This document shows, in pieces, positions 1 to 8,509 of a stretch of DNA of 64,000 bases. Source of the DNA: CAYFZR01 sp964347835 [NCBI: uncultured archaeon]. Lineage in GTDB: Archaea > CAYFZR01. The notes beneath the pieces were generated by a model. It had not been told where the DNA came from. It saw only the letters and a program-made list of their open reading frames with translations, and searched no databases. The number at the start of each line of letters is the position of its first letter. Within the stretch, counting starts at the first letter, position 1. Location of the stretch: positions 22,953-86,952 of the forward strand of contig CAYFZR010000068.1 in the NCBI GenBank assembly GCA_964347835.1, given 5' to 3'. The position numbers and the translations under genes are program-made.

Positions 1-468
1 GCTTTATTAAACATATGTTTAGAGCGTACCTACGAGGGTGAACCAGCAATGAAATTGGAGTCTTACGCGAGAAAAGGAGAGGCAAAAATTAAGTTACCAA
101 TAGAGTTTCAAAAAATTAATGGAGTAAAATACTTTGATGTGGGCTTGATTTTAAAAGAAATATTTGAGGACAAATCCAAACCAAAAGATCTTGCTGCTTC
201 TGCCCAAAAAACACTAGCAGAGGGGTTAGCCATATTATCTAGTGAATTTTCAGATAAATATGGTTTTCCAGTAGGTATGAGTGGAGGAGTCGCGTACAAT
301 GAAAGTATAGTAAAGATTATAAAAGAGTATCTCGAAGAAGAAGGCTTAAAGTTTTTTACTCATACTCTAGTACCGCCAGGAGACGGTGGATTGGCTCTAG
401 GGCAGGCTGTTGTGGCTGGCGCTAAAATTTCAAATGAATTAAAACCTGAAATTTTCTATCTCAGTTAG
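1..468 (+). CDS. hypF: HypF carbamoyltransferase, C-terminal part
   Basis: This is the 3' end of hypF, open from the first base of the window; about 155 residues are visible. HypF makes the carbamoyl group, from carbamoyl phosphate, that becomes the cyanide ligands of NiFe hydrogenase. The visible part carries the family's TYEGEPAMKLE stretch near residue 10 and, near the end, MSGGVAYNE and PPGDGGLALGQA, both typical of the HypF C-terminal (Kae1-like) domain. It faces the endopeptidase gene and the two 3' ends overlap by 30 bp. The N-terminal acylphosphatase and zinc-finger domains must lie left of the window. Confidence 0.93.
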   Translation, partial: ALLNICLERTYEGEPAMKLESYARKGEAKIKLPIEFQKINGVKYFDVGLILKEIFEDKSKPKDLAASAQKTLAEGLAILSSEFSDKYGFPVGMSGGVAYNESIVKIIKEYLEEEGLKFFTHTLVPPGDGGLALGQAVVAGAKISNELKPEIFYLS

Positions 469-906
469 GATCAGTTGTATAACCTTCGGAATAGATTCCT
501 CTACCTTGGGCGTACATCTTTCATCAAAAGTTGTACAATCTTCTATCTCTACGGCGTATATAGTAATCTCCTCTGGTATTTTCTCCGGTGTTAGAATCCT
601 GCCCGTCTCTAAAACTGTTTGTAAGTCCACGACATGAGTAGATTTTATGTTTGGGGATTTTGGAAGGTCTTCGGGTTTTAACCTATATACCTCTCCTGGT
701 ACTCCTTCCCTAGTTTTTATCGCATCTACAATGATGACTTTTTGGTAATCGACTATGTAATCCAGTAAATCTAGACCGCCTACGCTCGCTTCATTTAGAT
801 CGACATTATCTGGAATTTCTATCTTCCCCATTTGTTTAATGACATGCGGACCAACGCCATCATCTCTCAAAAGGGGATTTCCAATGCCCAGGACCAAAAT
901 CCTCAT
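439..906 (-). CDS. Hydrogenase maturation endopeptidase (HyaD/HycI family)
   Basis: The 155-residue product is a nickel-dependent protease that clips the C-terminal tail of the NiFe-hydrogenase large subunit after metal insertion. It begins with the family signature GIGNPLLRDDGVG (residues 7-19), has the second acidic site in IIVDAI, and a conserved His in the STHVVDL region. Its ATG overlaps the hypD stop by 4 bp (ATGA), so the two are translationally coupled. Its probable target is the MvhA-type subunit at 8510-10000, which still carries a tail after its DPCxxCxxH motif. The exact subtype is not settled. Confidence 0.9.
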   Translation of the reverse strand: MRILVLGIGNPLLRDDGVGPHVIKQMGKIEIPDNVDLNEASVGGLDLLDYIVDYQKVIIVDAIKTREGVPGEVYRLKPEDLPKSPNIKSTHVVDLQTVLETGRILTPEKIPEEITIYAVEIEDCTTFDERCTPKVEESIPKVIQLILTEIENFRF

Positions 907-1982
907 GCAACCACCGCTTCGTATTTATAAGCCACCTGACAACTTCCTTCGACAGAGACCATGCAGGGACCCAAAGGAGAGGCAGGAGTACATTTTTTGC
1001 CAAATAATTTACATTCTCTCGGTTTTTTATTTCCTCTCAAAATCTCTCCGCAGAGGCATTCTTTGTAGAATGGAGGCGCATCTTGAAATTCTAAATCAAA
1101 TTTTTCTAAAGCATCGTATTTTTTGTTTTCTTCTTTAAGTTTAAGAGAAGCATTTGGAATGACCGGAAAACCTCTCCACCTTCTAGATTCTGCATCAAAT
1201 ACCTTTTCCATTAATTCTTTAGCGAGTATGTTTCCTTCTTGCCTAACTGATCTTTTGTATTCGTTGAATACAGAGTTTTCATTCTCTTTTAACATCTTCA
1301 ATATCATTAATATACTGAGTAATACATCATTAGGCTCAAAACCAGTAATTGCCTGAGGAATATTGTATTTCTTGGAAATAGGTATGTAAGGCTCAACACC
1401 AATAATCGTAGAAACATGGCCCGGCTCTATAAGGGCATCTAACTCTATTTCTTCAGTATTAAGCAAAAAATCGATTGCAGGAGGAATTAGCCTGTGAGAG
1501 CAGATTATAGAGAAATTTTCTGGTAACTCTCTTCTTAAAATACTTGCTGTAGAAGGGGCTGTGGTCTCAAAACCTATCGCAGAAAATATAACCTCTTCTT
1601 TAGAATTTTTAGCGTGTTTTAAGACGTCTAATGGGGAGTATACTATTCCTATATCGCATCCCTCTCCCCTCACGTCGTACAAAGACTTTTTACTTCCTGG
1701 AACTCTAAGTAAATCACCATAAATAAATACTTTATTACCCTCTAAGGCTAATTTTATCGCCACATCTATTTCTTCGGGAGGAGTTATACATACAGGACAT
1801 CCTGGGCCTGCAACCACCTCTATGTTCCCAGGTAGTAATGAACGGATACCGTATCTGGCTATCGTGTCTTCATGGGTTCCACAAACATGCATAATTCTAA
1901 CTAAATCGGATTCTTTTGAGAAGATATTTATCTTTTCGACCAGTAATTTAGTTACTTCTTCTTTACTGTAATAATCTAGCAT
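903..1982 (-). CDS. hypD: HypD, Fe(CN)2CO cofactor assembly scaffold
   Basis: The 359-residue length is normal for HypD, the [4Fe-4S] protein that works with HypC and HypE to build the Fe(CN)2CO group. Visible signatures are CGTHE (residues 34-38), GPGCPVC (59-65), the GFETTAPS segment, and a Cys-rich C-terminus (CLCGE, CKLFGKKC, GPC) for the iron-sulfur cluster. The start ATG shares one base with the hypC stop (TAATG), and its stop overlaps the endopeptidase start, giving the leftward order hypC-hypD-endopeptidase. Confidence 0.96.
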   Translation of the reverse strand: MLDYYSKEEVTKLLVEKINIFSKESDLVRIMHVCGTHEDTIARYGIRSLLPGNIEVVAGPGCPVCITPPEEIDVAIKLALEGNKVFIYGDLLRVPGSKKSLYDVRGEGCDIGIVYSPLDVLKHAKNSKEEVIFSAIGFETTAPSTASILRRELPENFSIICSHRLIPPAIDFLLNTEEIELDALIEPGHVSTIIGVEPYIPISKKYNIPQAITGFEPNDVLLSILMILKMLKENENSVFNEYKRSVRQEGNILAKELMEKVFDAESRRWRGFPVIPNASLKLKEENKKYDALEKFDLEFQDAPPFYKECLCGEILRGNKKPRECKLFGKKCTPASPLGPCMVSVEGSCQVAYKYEAVVA

Positions 1983-2200
1983 TATATTGTCTCCAAAAGT
2001 TCTTCCCAGAGTTTTAAAGATTCTAGTGCTTCCTCTCTTGATAAAATCTGGATTGCATAGCCAACGTGGATTATTACATAGTCTCCAGGTTCTACCTTTT
2101 CCAAAAGAGAGACATCTACTTCCCTCTTAACGCCGCCAATATCTACTAATGCTGTATCATCCCTTAATTCCAATACCAGTCCGGGTATGGCGAGACACAA
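1982..2200 (-). CDS. hypC: HypC, hydrogenase assembly chaperone
   Basis: This is a small OB-fold chaperone that carries the Fe(CN)2CO unit to the large subunit. The conserved N-terminus is (M)CLAIPG, and family chemistry needs Cys at position 2 exposed after Met removal. I therefore place the start at the TTG codon directly before TGT. A longer reading from 2209 would add three residues and bury the Cys. The body (VDIGGVKREVDVSLLEKVEPGDYVIIHVG) is typical. It is coupled to hypD by a one-base overlap. Confidence 0.93.
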   Translation of the reverse strand: MCLAIPGLVLELRDDTALVDIGGVKREVDVSLLEKVEPGDYVIIHVGYAIQILSREEALESLKLWEELLETI

Positions 2201-2256
2201 ATATAGCAACCCAACAAAATAAGAGATTAGAACATATTTAAAAATAGGGTGAAATA

Positions 2257-3267
2257 ATGAAGGTCACCTTAGCCCATGGTTCAGGAGGAGAACTCACCAA
2301 TAGACTCATAGAAAAAATCATAATGAAAAATATTAAATTAAAGGAGATAAAAGAAGGAGTAGGCATTCCCGCTTTAGATGATGGAGCAAGTATACCTTTC
2401 GATGACTTCGATATCGTTTTAACTACAGATTCTCATACGGTTAAGCCGATATTCTTTCCAGGAGGAGACATAGGAAAACTCTCTTTTTGTGGCACGATTA
2501 ACGATCTTGCAGTAATGGGGGCAAAACCTCTGGCAATGTTATCTTCCATTGTTATTGAAGAAGGATTTGGCATCTCGGATCTAGAAAAGATACTTAAATC
2601 GATGGATAAGATGAGCAAAGAGATAAGCGTGCCCATAATCGGCGGAGACACAAAGGTTATGGGCAAGGGAGAATTGGACGAAATAATCATAACCACAACA
2701 GGAATAGGTATTGCTAACAAAAAATCGCTTACTTTAGATTCAAATGTAAAAATTGGGGACAAGATAATTGTCTCTGGTACATTAGGAGATCACGGAATCG
2801 CTATTTTAACAAGCAGAGAAGGTTTTGAGGTAGAGGGAGAAATAAGATCAGATTTAGCTGAAATTTGGACAATGGTAAAGGATGTCCTTAATAAAGTAAA
2901 CGCAATGAAGGATCCTACCAGAGGCGGGCTTTCTGCCGCGCTAACAGATTTTGCCTCGAAGTCAAAAGTTGGCTTAGAAATCTACGAGCAAAAGATTCCA
3001 ATAAAAAAGGAAGTGGACGCGATATGTGAGATGCTGGGGTTAAATCCTTATGATCTTACGAACGAGGGTAAAGTGATAATTGCTGTAAGTCCCCAAAACG
3101 CTGATTACGTTTTGAAACATCTGAAATCTACGCCGCAAGGAAGAGAGGCTCAAATTATTGGCGAAGCCGTGGATACCAATGTAGGAAAGGTCGTGTTGAA
3201 TACATTAGTCGGGGGGAAGAGATTTTTGGAAAGACCCGTTGGAGATCCTATTCCTAGGATCTGTTGA
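2257..3267 (+). CDS. hypE: HypE, carbamoyl dehydratase
   Basis: The 336-residue AIR-synthase-fold protein dehydrates the carbamoyl group on its own C-terminal cysteine to a thiocyanate. It begins with LAHGSGGELTNRLI, contains the nucleotide-binding LDDGASIPF stretch, and ends with the diagnostic PRIC tetrapeptide whose Cys is modified. It is divergent from hypC with about 50 bp between them and faces hypA, 2 bp apart at the 3' ends. Confidence 0.96.
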   Translation: MKVTLAHGSGGELTNRLIEKIIMKNIKLKEIKEGVGIPALDDGASIPFDDFDIVLTTDSHTVKPIFFPGGDIGKLSFCGTINDLAVMGAKPLAMLSSIVIEEGFGISDLEKILKSMDKMSKEISVPIIGGDTKVMGKGELDEIIITTTGIGIANKKSLTLDSNVKIGDKIIVSGTLGDHGIAILTSREGFEVEGEIRSDLAEIWTMVKDVLNKVNAMKDPTRGGLSAALTDFASKSKVGLEIYEQKIPIKKEVDAICEMLGLNPYDLTNEGKVIIAVSPQNADYVLKHLKSTPQGREAQIIGEAVDTNVGKVVLNTLVGGKRFLERPVGDPIPRIC

Positions 3268-3269
3268 TC

Positions 3270-3644
3270 TTATTTGCTCCTTTCTTCAACTTCCATGTTA
3301 ATTTTTTCGATTACACATTCGTCTCCTTTTTTTATTTTAGGTATCCCATCGCATCTTGGACACTTTACGTAGAGCAACTGATGAAATTCTTCTTTGTATT
3401 CTAAAGGTCCACTGTAACCACAACTACATTCACCTTCTGCCCTCTGCTTTTTCACCTTAAAATCAGCACCCTTAATAATATCGTCTTGAATTATTGAGTT
3501 TAGTAAAAATATAAGTTGTTCAGGATCTATAAGGGTCAACTCTCCTAAAACTAATTCTACAGAGGTTACTTTTAATGCATTTTGCTTTTTTGCTTCTTTT
3601 TTAACTTCTTCTAAAATGGTTGTCGCGAATCCTACCTCATGCAT
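3270..3644 (-). CDS. hypA: HypA, nickel metallochaperone
   Basis: The product has 124 residues. HypA delivers nickel to the large subunit after iron insertion. It starts MHEV, where the Met amine and His2 form the nickel site, and has the zinc-binding pairs CSCG and CPRCDG in the C-terminal half. The ATG is preceded by GGTGGA, and a TATA-like TTTATAAAA lies near 3680 on this strand. No hypB is visible in the window. Confidence 0.93.
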   Translation of the reverse strand: MHEVGFATTILEEVKKEAKKQNALKVTSVELVLGELTLIDPEQLIFLLNSIIQDDIIKGADFKVKKQRAEGECSCGYSGPLEYKEEFHQLLYVKCPRCDGIPKIKKGDECVIEKINMEVEERSK

Positions 3645-3775
3645 GTATCCACCATTTACAATGAGTATGGCTATAATTTTATAAACTTTTTATTTACAAT
3701 TTATTATTTTTAAATATAACCGTGTTATAGCCTCTATTATCATTATTTTTCATTTTAAAGCATTTATTAGTGAGA

Positions 3776-3810
3776 AACTATTAAATAGTTGAGTCTTAAT
3801 ATATATTAAT
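3776..3810 (+). promoter_or_regulatory. Promoter and operator-like palindrome before the hdr-mvh operon
   Basis: A perfect palindrome AACTATTAAATAGTT (3776-3790, 7-bp arms) sits 5 bp upstream of an extended TATA element TTAATATATATTAAT (3796-3810). Transcription would be expected to start about 25 bp downstream, near 3830, leaving a leader of roughly 100 nt before hdrA. A repressor or activator bound to the palindrome would touch TBP/TFB, so it is a plausible hydrogenase operator. That role is inference from position. Confidence 0.5.
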
Positions 3811-3928
3811 AAAATGGAAAATAAATTTGAATTTGATTTAAAAAAAAGCATAAATTACTACCAAACAATCAAGACCTACTCTGTTTTACCAGTTACATTT
3901 TCGATTTATTCTTTTGGAGGCTTCCTGA

Positions 3929-5680
3929 ATGTCCCCTAAGATTGGAGTTTATATTTGTAGGTGTGAAGGTGAGATCTCCAACATAGTCGACGTAAGCGCA
4001 GTTGCAGAGTTCGCCAAAGAATTGCCCGACGTCGTTGTAGTGAAAGAACTCGAAAGTCTTTGTTCATTTGAAGACCAAGTCTCCATGAAGAGAGATATTC
4101 GAAATGCAATAGTAAATCGCGTGGTTTTGGCTGCATGTAGTCCAAGAATGTACGAGGTGCCCATTAGACTAGCCATCGAAGAAGCTGGATTGAACGTATA
4201 TCTTTATGAGAAGGCAAATATTAGAGAGCAGTGTGCTTGGCCCCATTCAGACGTTCCTGATGAAGCGACTGAGAAGGCAAAGGCATTGGTTGCGAGCGCT
4301 GTCGCTAAGGCTAGAAAATTGGTGGAGAGGGCGGATCGTAAGATCGAAATCCTAGACAGGGCTTTGGTGATTGGAGGTGGGGTAGCAGGCTTAGAAGCAG
4401 CGCTGGATCTTGCAAACATGGGATTTTACACATACTTAGTTGAAAGGGAGCCAGAACTAGGAGGAAGAGCATATAAACTGAGTATGACCTTTCCGACAAC
4501 TAGTTGTGGAATATGCTGTATGCACTACTGTAAGGAGTGTAGATTAACTCCTGGATTAATGGATGTTTATCTCAATAAAAATGTAGACGTGATGACGGAT
4601 ACCGAAGTCTTGAGTGTAGACGGTTACGTTGGAAATTATCAAGTAACTATTAAGAACAAGAAGAGCGCCGTAATTAGAAATTTTAAGGTAGGAACCATCA
4701 TAGTTGCCACAGGTTCAAAGATATATGATGCACGTAGGATTCCAGAGTATGGATACGAAGATTACGAGGATGTTCTAACTATTCTCGATTTAGAGCGCAA
4801 AATAGTTGAAGATAGACTTACAGGACGCGTTTTAAGTAGACCATCAGATGGAAAAGTACCAAAGGTCGTTAGCTTTATCCAGTGTGTTGGATCTAGAGCA
4901 GAGAAAGGCGGGAACCCGTACTGTTCTTTGGTTTGCTGTAACTACGCTCTGGGTCAGGCAAGCACCATCAAAAAAATGTATCCTGATTGTGACGTATACA
5001 TATTCTACATCGACATAAGAGGTCCCTACAGGGGTATAGAAGAGTTCTATGAAGAAGTTCGAGAAATGGGCGTCAAATTTGTTAGAGGTCGTGTTGCGAG
5101 AGTTGAAAAGGTAGGAGATAAACTAATTTTGAGCGCAGAAGACAAAGACCTTGGAGAACAAGTTCAAGTCGAATCAGATTTAGTGATTTTATCCGTTGGT
5201 CAAGAGCCCAGTGATGGTACCTCAGAACTAGCGAAAATGCTGAACATTCCTTTGGGTCCAGATGGATTCTTCTACGACTTAAATCTAGTACTTGAACCCG
5301 AAGAGAGAAGGGGAATATATCTGGCGGGCTGTGCACAAGGCCCGAGGGGTATAAGATGGTCTGTCGCGGATGGAAGGATAGCGGCTTCTCATGCAGCGGC
5401 GTTAATGTCCGAGGGAGTTCTAAGGACTGAGGCTATCGTTGCCTTAGTAGATGAGGACGCATGCGGAGGATGCGGGATTTGTGAGAGTGTGTGCCCTTAC
5501 AATAATCCCAAGCTTAAAGAAGTGAACGGAAGAAAAGTATCCGAGATTACTCCAGTTTCGTGTAACGGATGCGGTGTTTGTGCATCAGCGTGTCCTTCAG
5601 ATGCTATCGATATGGAAAGTTATTTGGATAAACAAATACTGGCACAGATAGAGGCCCTAGCTAAAATAGAGGTTAAATAA
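3929..5680 (+). CDS. hdrA: HdrA, FAD/iron-sulfur subunit of heterodisulfide reductase (short form)
   Basis: The 583-residue subunit carries the bifurcating FAD. The N-terminal HdrA domain has four spaced cysteines (CRC, LCSF, AACSPRM, EQCAW). The FAD domain has GGGVAGLEAALDLA near residue 149 and GTIIVATGS. The C-terminal ferredoxin has two motifs, CGGCGICESVCP and CNGCGVCASACP. Canonical methanogen HdrA is about 650 residues with an extra two-cluster ferredoxin inserted in the FAD domain. Here that insert is missing, and the sequence runs directly from VTIKNKKSAVI to VGTIIVATG. A dense Cys motif (C193-x2-C-C-x3-C-x2-C204) lies upstream of the missing insert. It shares one base with hdrC (TAATG). 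Confidence 0.95.
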   Translation: MSPKIGVYICRCEGEISNIVDVSAVAEFAKELPDVVVVKELESLCSFEDQVSMKRDIRNAIVNRVVLAACSPRMYEVPIRLAIEEAGLNVYLYEKANIREQCAWPHSDVPDEATEKAKALVASAVAKARKLVERADRKIEILDRALVIGGGVAGLEAALDLANMGFYTYLVEREPELGGRAYKLSMTFPTTSCGICCMHYCKECRLTPGLMDVYLNKNVDVMTDTEVLSVDGYVGNYQVTIKNKKSAVIRNFKVGTIIVATGSKIYDARRIPEYGYEDYEDVLTILDLERKIVEDRLTGRVLSRPSDGKVPKVVSFIQCVGSRAEKGGNPYCSLVCCNYALGQASTIKKMYPDCDVYIFYIDIRGPYRGIEEFYEEVREMGVKFVRGRVARVEKVGDKLILSAEDKDLGEQVQVESDLVILSVGQEPSDGTSELAKMLNIPLGPDGFFYDLNLVLEPEERRGIYLAGCAQGPRGIRWSVADGRIAASHAAALMSEGVLRTEAIVALVDEDACGGCGICESVCPYNNPKLKEVNGRKVSEITPVSCNGCGVCASACPSDAIDMESYLDKQILAQIEALAKIEVK

Positions 5681-6213
5681 TGGCCGTTGTTAAATTCCCA
5701 GTTAGACTAACAGAAGGTGATCCGAATTTTGTGAACGAGATTGTCAAAATAGGTGGGCCTCTCGTATACAAATGCCTCCAGTGCGGTAGGTGCGCAGGAG
5801 ATTGTCCTCTCGGGATAGAACCTCTCCATCACATTAGAAGACTAATAAAACTGGCTATTTATGGATTAAGAGAAAGAGTCCTCTCAGACCCTGGAATCTG
5901 GCGTTGCACTACTTGTCACACGTGCTGGGAGAGATGTCCTTTAGAGGTGGATCCTACTGACTTTGTGATTGCTCTTAGGAGAATTCTCGCGAGAGAAGGC
6001 AAGATGCCTGATTCCACAAAGAGGATTGCGAGGAATATAGTGACTTTGGGTCACGCTGTAGATATAGATGAGAAACAGAAGAAAATTAGAGCCTCTTTAG
6101 GTCTTGATCCACTGCCACCAACCGCGTTAATCCACAAAGAAGCGACAGACGATCTTAAAATTATCGTCAAGAAAACGAAGGTTCAAAAACTCATCGGATC
6201 TGGAGGTAAGTAA
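5680..6213 (+). CDS. hdrC: HdrC, iron-sulfur subunit of heterodisulfide reductase
   Basis: This 177-residue soluble ferredoxin-like subunit has two [4Fe-4S] motifs, CLQCGRCAGDCP and CTTCHTCWERCP, the pattern that relays electrons between HdrA and HdrB. It lies between hdrA and hdrB with no spacing (TAA directly followed by ATG of hdrB), so the three are made as one unit. It has no membrane segment, matching the cytosolic HdrABC type rather than HdrDE. Confidence 0.96.
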   Translation: MAVVKFPVRLTEGDPNFVNEIVKIGGPLVYKCLQCGRCAGDCPLGIEPLHHIRRLIKLAIYGLRERVLSDPGIWRCTTCHTCWERCPLEVDPTDFVIALRRILAREGKMPDSTKRIARNIVTLGHAVDIDEKQKKIRASLGLDPLPPTALIHKEATDDLKIIVKKTKVQKLIGSGGK

Positions 6214-7104
6214 ATGTCCTACGGACTTTTTTTAGGTTGTATCGCGCCTTTAAGATACCCAGACATCGAGAAGGCAACAAGGGTCGCTCTTAAAAATTTA
6301 GGCGTAGAAATTAAGGAGATGGAAGGTGCTACCTGCTGTCCAGCAGGTGCATCTTTCAATTGCATCGATGATATAACATCTCTCGCAATCTCTGCCAGAA
6401 ATCTGTCAATTGCAGAGGAAATGAATTGCGATATAGTTACAATCTGTAGCGGATGCTTTTCGACTCTTAAAGAAGCAAATAAAGAACTCAAAAGAAATAT
6501 TGAAAAAAGAAAGTTGGTCAATGAGGCACTTGAAGGAACTGGAAAGATATACAAGGGCAGTATAGATGTAAAACACCTTGTACAATTGTTATATGATGAT
6601 ATAGGCATCGAAAGGATAAAGAGTTCAATTAAGAGACCATTAAACGGGATTAAGATCGCCCCGCACTATGGATGCCATTTATTAAGACCCAGCATATTTC
6701 TGGATGTAGATAACCCTGAAAAACCAAAGAAACTTGATGGTTTGGTGGAGGCGCTCGGCGCAGAAAGCGTGCCCTATCAATACAGACTCATGTGCTGTGG
6801 TGCAGGTGGAGGACTCCGTGCTTACGACCTTGATTTCGCAACAAGAATAGTAGCGAGAAAATTAACTGCTATGAAAGAGGCGGGAGCAGATGCTATCGTA
6901 GATGTTTGCCCTTTTTGCCATCTTCAATTTGATGTATCTCAAGTTGAGCTTAATGAAAAGAAAGGATGCGACTTTAGATTTCCCGTCTTTCATTACACTC
7001 AACTACTTGCACTAGCCCAGGGAACTGATCCTAAGGAAATTATAAGCATTTCAAAGATACCAAGAGACAAAATCTTGAATAAGATTAAGATAGAGGCGAA
7101 ATGA
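6214..7104 (+). CDS. hdrB: HdrB, catalytic CCG-domain subunit
   Basis: The 296-residue subunit holds the non-cubane iron-sulfur clusters where a heterodisulfide (CoM-S-S-CoB in methanogens) is reduced. Two cysteine-rich CCG-type domains are visible: GCIAPLRYPD...TCCPAG...CSGC in the first half and GCHLLRP...MCCGAGGG...CPFC in the second. The first copy reads CCP rather than CCG, which is common in HdrB. Without methyl-CoM reductase in view, the natural disulfide is uncertain. Confidence 0.95.
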   Translation: MSYGLFLGCIAPLRYPDIEKATRVALKNLGVEIKEMEGATCCPAGASFNCIDDITSLAISARNLSIAEEMNCDIVTICSGCFSTLKEANKELKRNIEKRKLVNEALEGTGKIYKGSIDVKHLVQLLYDDIGIERIKSSIKRPLNGIKIAPHYGCHLLRPSIFLDVDNPEKPKKLDGLVEALGAESVPYQYRLMCCGAGGGLRAYDLDFATRIVARKLTAMKEAGADAIVDVCPFCHLQFDVSQVELNEKKGCDFRFPVFHYTQLLALAQGTDPKEIISISKIPRDKILNKIKIEAK

Positions 7105-7105
7105 A

Positions 7106-7525
7106 ATGGATAACTTCAAGCCAAACGTCATTGGTTTTTTATGTAGATGGTGTTCCTACGCAGGAGCAGATCTCGCAGGAATCGACAGGATGCATTATCC
7201 TCCTAACGTAAGGGTTATCAGGGTTATGTGTTCAGGCAGGATAGACCCCTTATTTGTTTTGGAGGCATTTAAACTGGGTATAGACGGCATCCTGATAATG
7301 GGATGTCATCCAGAGGAGTGCCACCACGTTTCAGGAAATCTGAAGGCCTTAAGACGAGTTACACTCCTAAAAAAATTGATGGAACAACTGGGATTAAATC
7401 CAAAAAGACTGAGACTCGACTGGATCTCAGCGAACGAAGGTGGTAAATTTGCCGAAGTTTCTGCTGAAATGGTGGACGAAATAAAGAAAATAGGTCCAAA
7501 TCCACTGAAGGAGGGAATTCGGTGA
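7106..7525 (+). CDS. mvhD: MvhD, [2Fe-2S] electron-transfer subunit
   Basis: The 139-residue protein links hydrogenase to HdrA. Conserved cysteines are seen in FLCRWCSYAGAD (residues 12-23), MCSGR and GCHPEECHH, the set that binds the [2Fe-2S] cluster in MvhD/FlpD. It lies 1 bp after hdrB and overlaps mvhG by 4 bp. Position between the Hdr and Mvh genes fits its bridging role. Confidence 0.95.
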   Translation: MDNFKPNVIGFLCRWCSYAGADLAGIDRMHYPPNVRVIRVMCSGRIDPLFVLEAFKLGIDGILIMGCHPEECHHVSGNLKALRRVTLLKKLMEQLGLNPKRLRLDWISANEGGKFAEVSAEMVDEIKKIGPNPLKEGIR

Positions 7526-8508
7526 AAATTTCTGATAAAAAACTCAAATTGGCCATTGGTCTCGGTGCAACTTGCTCTGGATGTGATATAGCCCTTTTAG
7601 ATATAAATGAAAAAATTCTAAACCTAGTTGCGGTAGCAGACATAGTCTTCTGGCCTACTGGAATTGATGCAAAACAAAAAGATCTAGAGAATATGAGAGA
7701 CGGAAGCATTGATGTTGGAATTTATCATGGCACCGTGAGAAACTCTGAAAATGAGGAAATAGCGAAGTTACTGAGAGAGAAATCGAATATTCTTATTGCT
7801 TTTGGATCCTGTGCCTGTTATGGCGGCATTCCGGGACTCGCCAATATATCCACCAAAGAAGGTATATTTGAAGTAGTTTACAAAAAAACAAAATCTACTG
7901 AAAACCCTGAATTTGTTACACCCCAGACAAGTCTGAGTTTCGATGGAAGAACCTTAACCCTGCCAGAATTATACGATACAGCGAGATCATTAGATCAAAC
8001 AGTTGAAGTAGATTACTACCTTCCCGGATGTCCCCCTCCTGTTCAGTTGATAGAACTTGCTATTTCTGCGATAGTGGGCGGGGAATTGCCTTCAAAAGGA
8101 TCTGTAATCGCCTCTGACAAATCCTTGTGCGATGAATGTCCGATGGAGAGAGAGGACAAAAAGATCTCTATGGTCTATAGACCTTATGAAATAGTTCCAG
8201 ACCCAAAGAAATGCTTGCTCGAACAAGGTATCATTTGCTTAGGTCCGGCCACGAGAGGAGGTTGTGAGGCTAAATGCATTAAGGTAAATATGCCCTGTGA
8301 GGGGTGTTTGGGTCCGTTACCTAATTCCAAGGATCAAGGCTCCTCTATGTTGAGTGCAATCGCTTCTATACTTGGAGTCGAAGAAGAGGAAAAGATTTCT
8401 GAAGAGAAACTAAAAGAGCTAACGGAAAAGATCCTGGATCCACTAGGTACCTTCTACAGGTTTACACTTCCTGTTGCCCCCTTAAATAGAAAGGTTGAGG
8501 ATGATTAA
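7522..8508 (+). CDS. mvhG: MvhG, small subunit of F420-non-reducing NiFe hydrogenase
   Basis: The product has 328 residues and starts at GTG, overlapping the mvhD stop (GTGA). Iron-sulfur ligands are visible: TCSGCD near the N-terminus for the proximal cluster, GSCACYGG, the GCPPP motif, and a C-terminal Cys-rich region (CDECP, GGCEAKC, CEGCLGP). It has no Tat-type signal peptide, consistent with a cytosolic group 3c hydrogenase. Confidence 0.96.
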   Translation: MKISDKKLKLAIGLGATCSGCDIALLDINEKILNLVAVADIVFWPTGIDAKQKDLENMRDGSIDVGIYHGTVRNSENEEIAKLLREKSNILIAFGSCACYGGIPGLANISTKEGIFEVVYKKTKSTENPEFVTPQTSLSFDGRTLTLPELYDTARSLDQTVEVDYYLPGCPPPVQLIELAISAIVGGELPSKGSVIASDKSLCDECPMEREDKKISMVYRPYEIVPDPKKCLLEQGIICLGPATRGGCEAKCIKVNMPCEGCLGPLPNSKDQGSSMLSAIASILGVEEEEKISEEKLKELTEKILDPLGTFYRFTLPVAPLNRKVEDD

Positions 8509-8509
8509 G

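Noticed and set aside
3814-3939. A 41-codon frame in the hdrA leader that could be a leader peptide
   Set aside because: Its ATG lies only a few bases after the TATA element, so it is probably upstream of the transcription start, and its composition is that of random AT-rich DNA.
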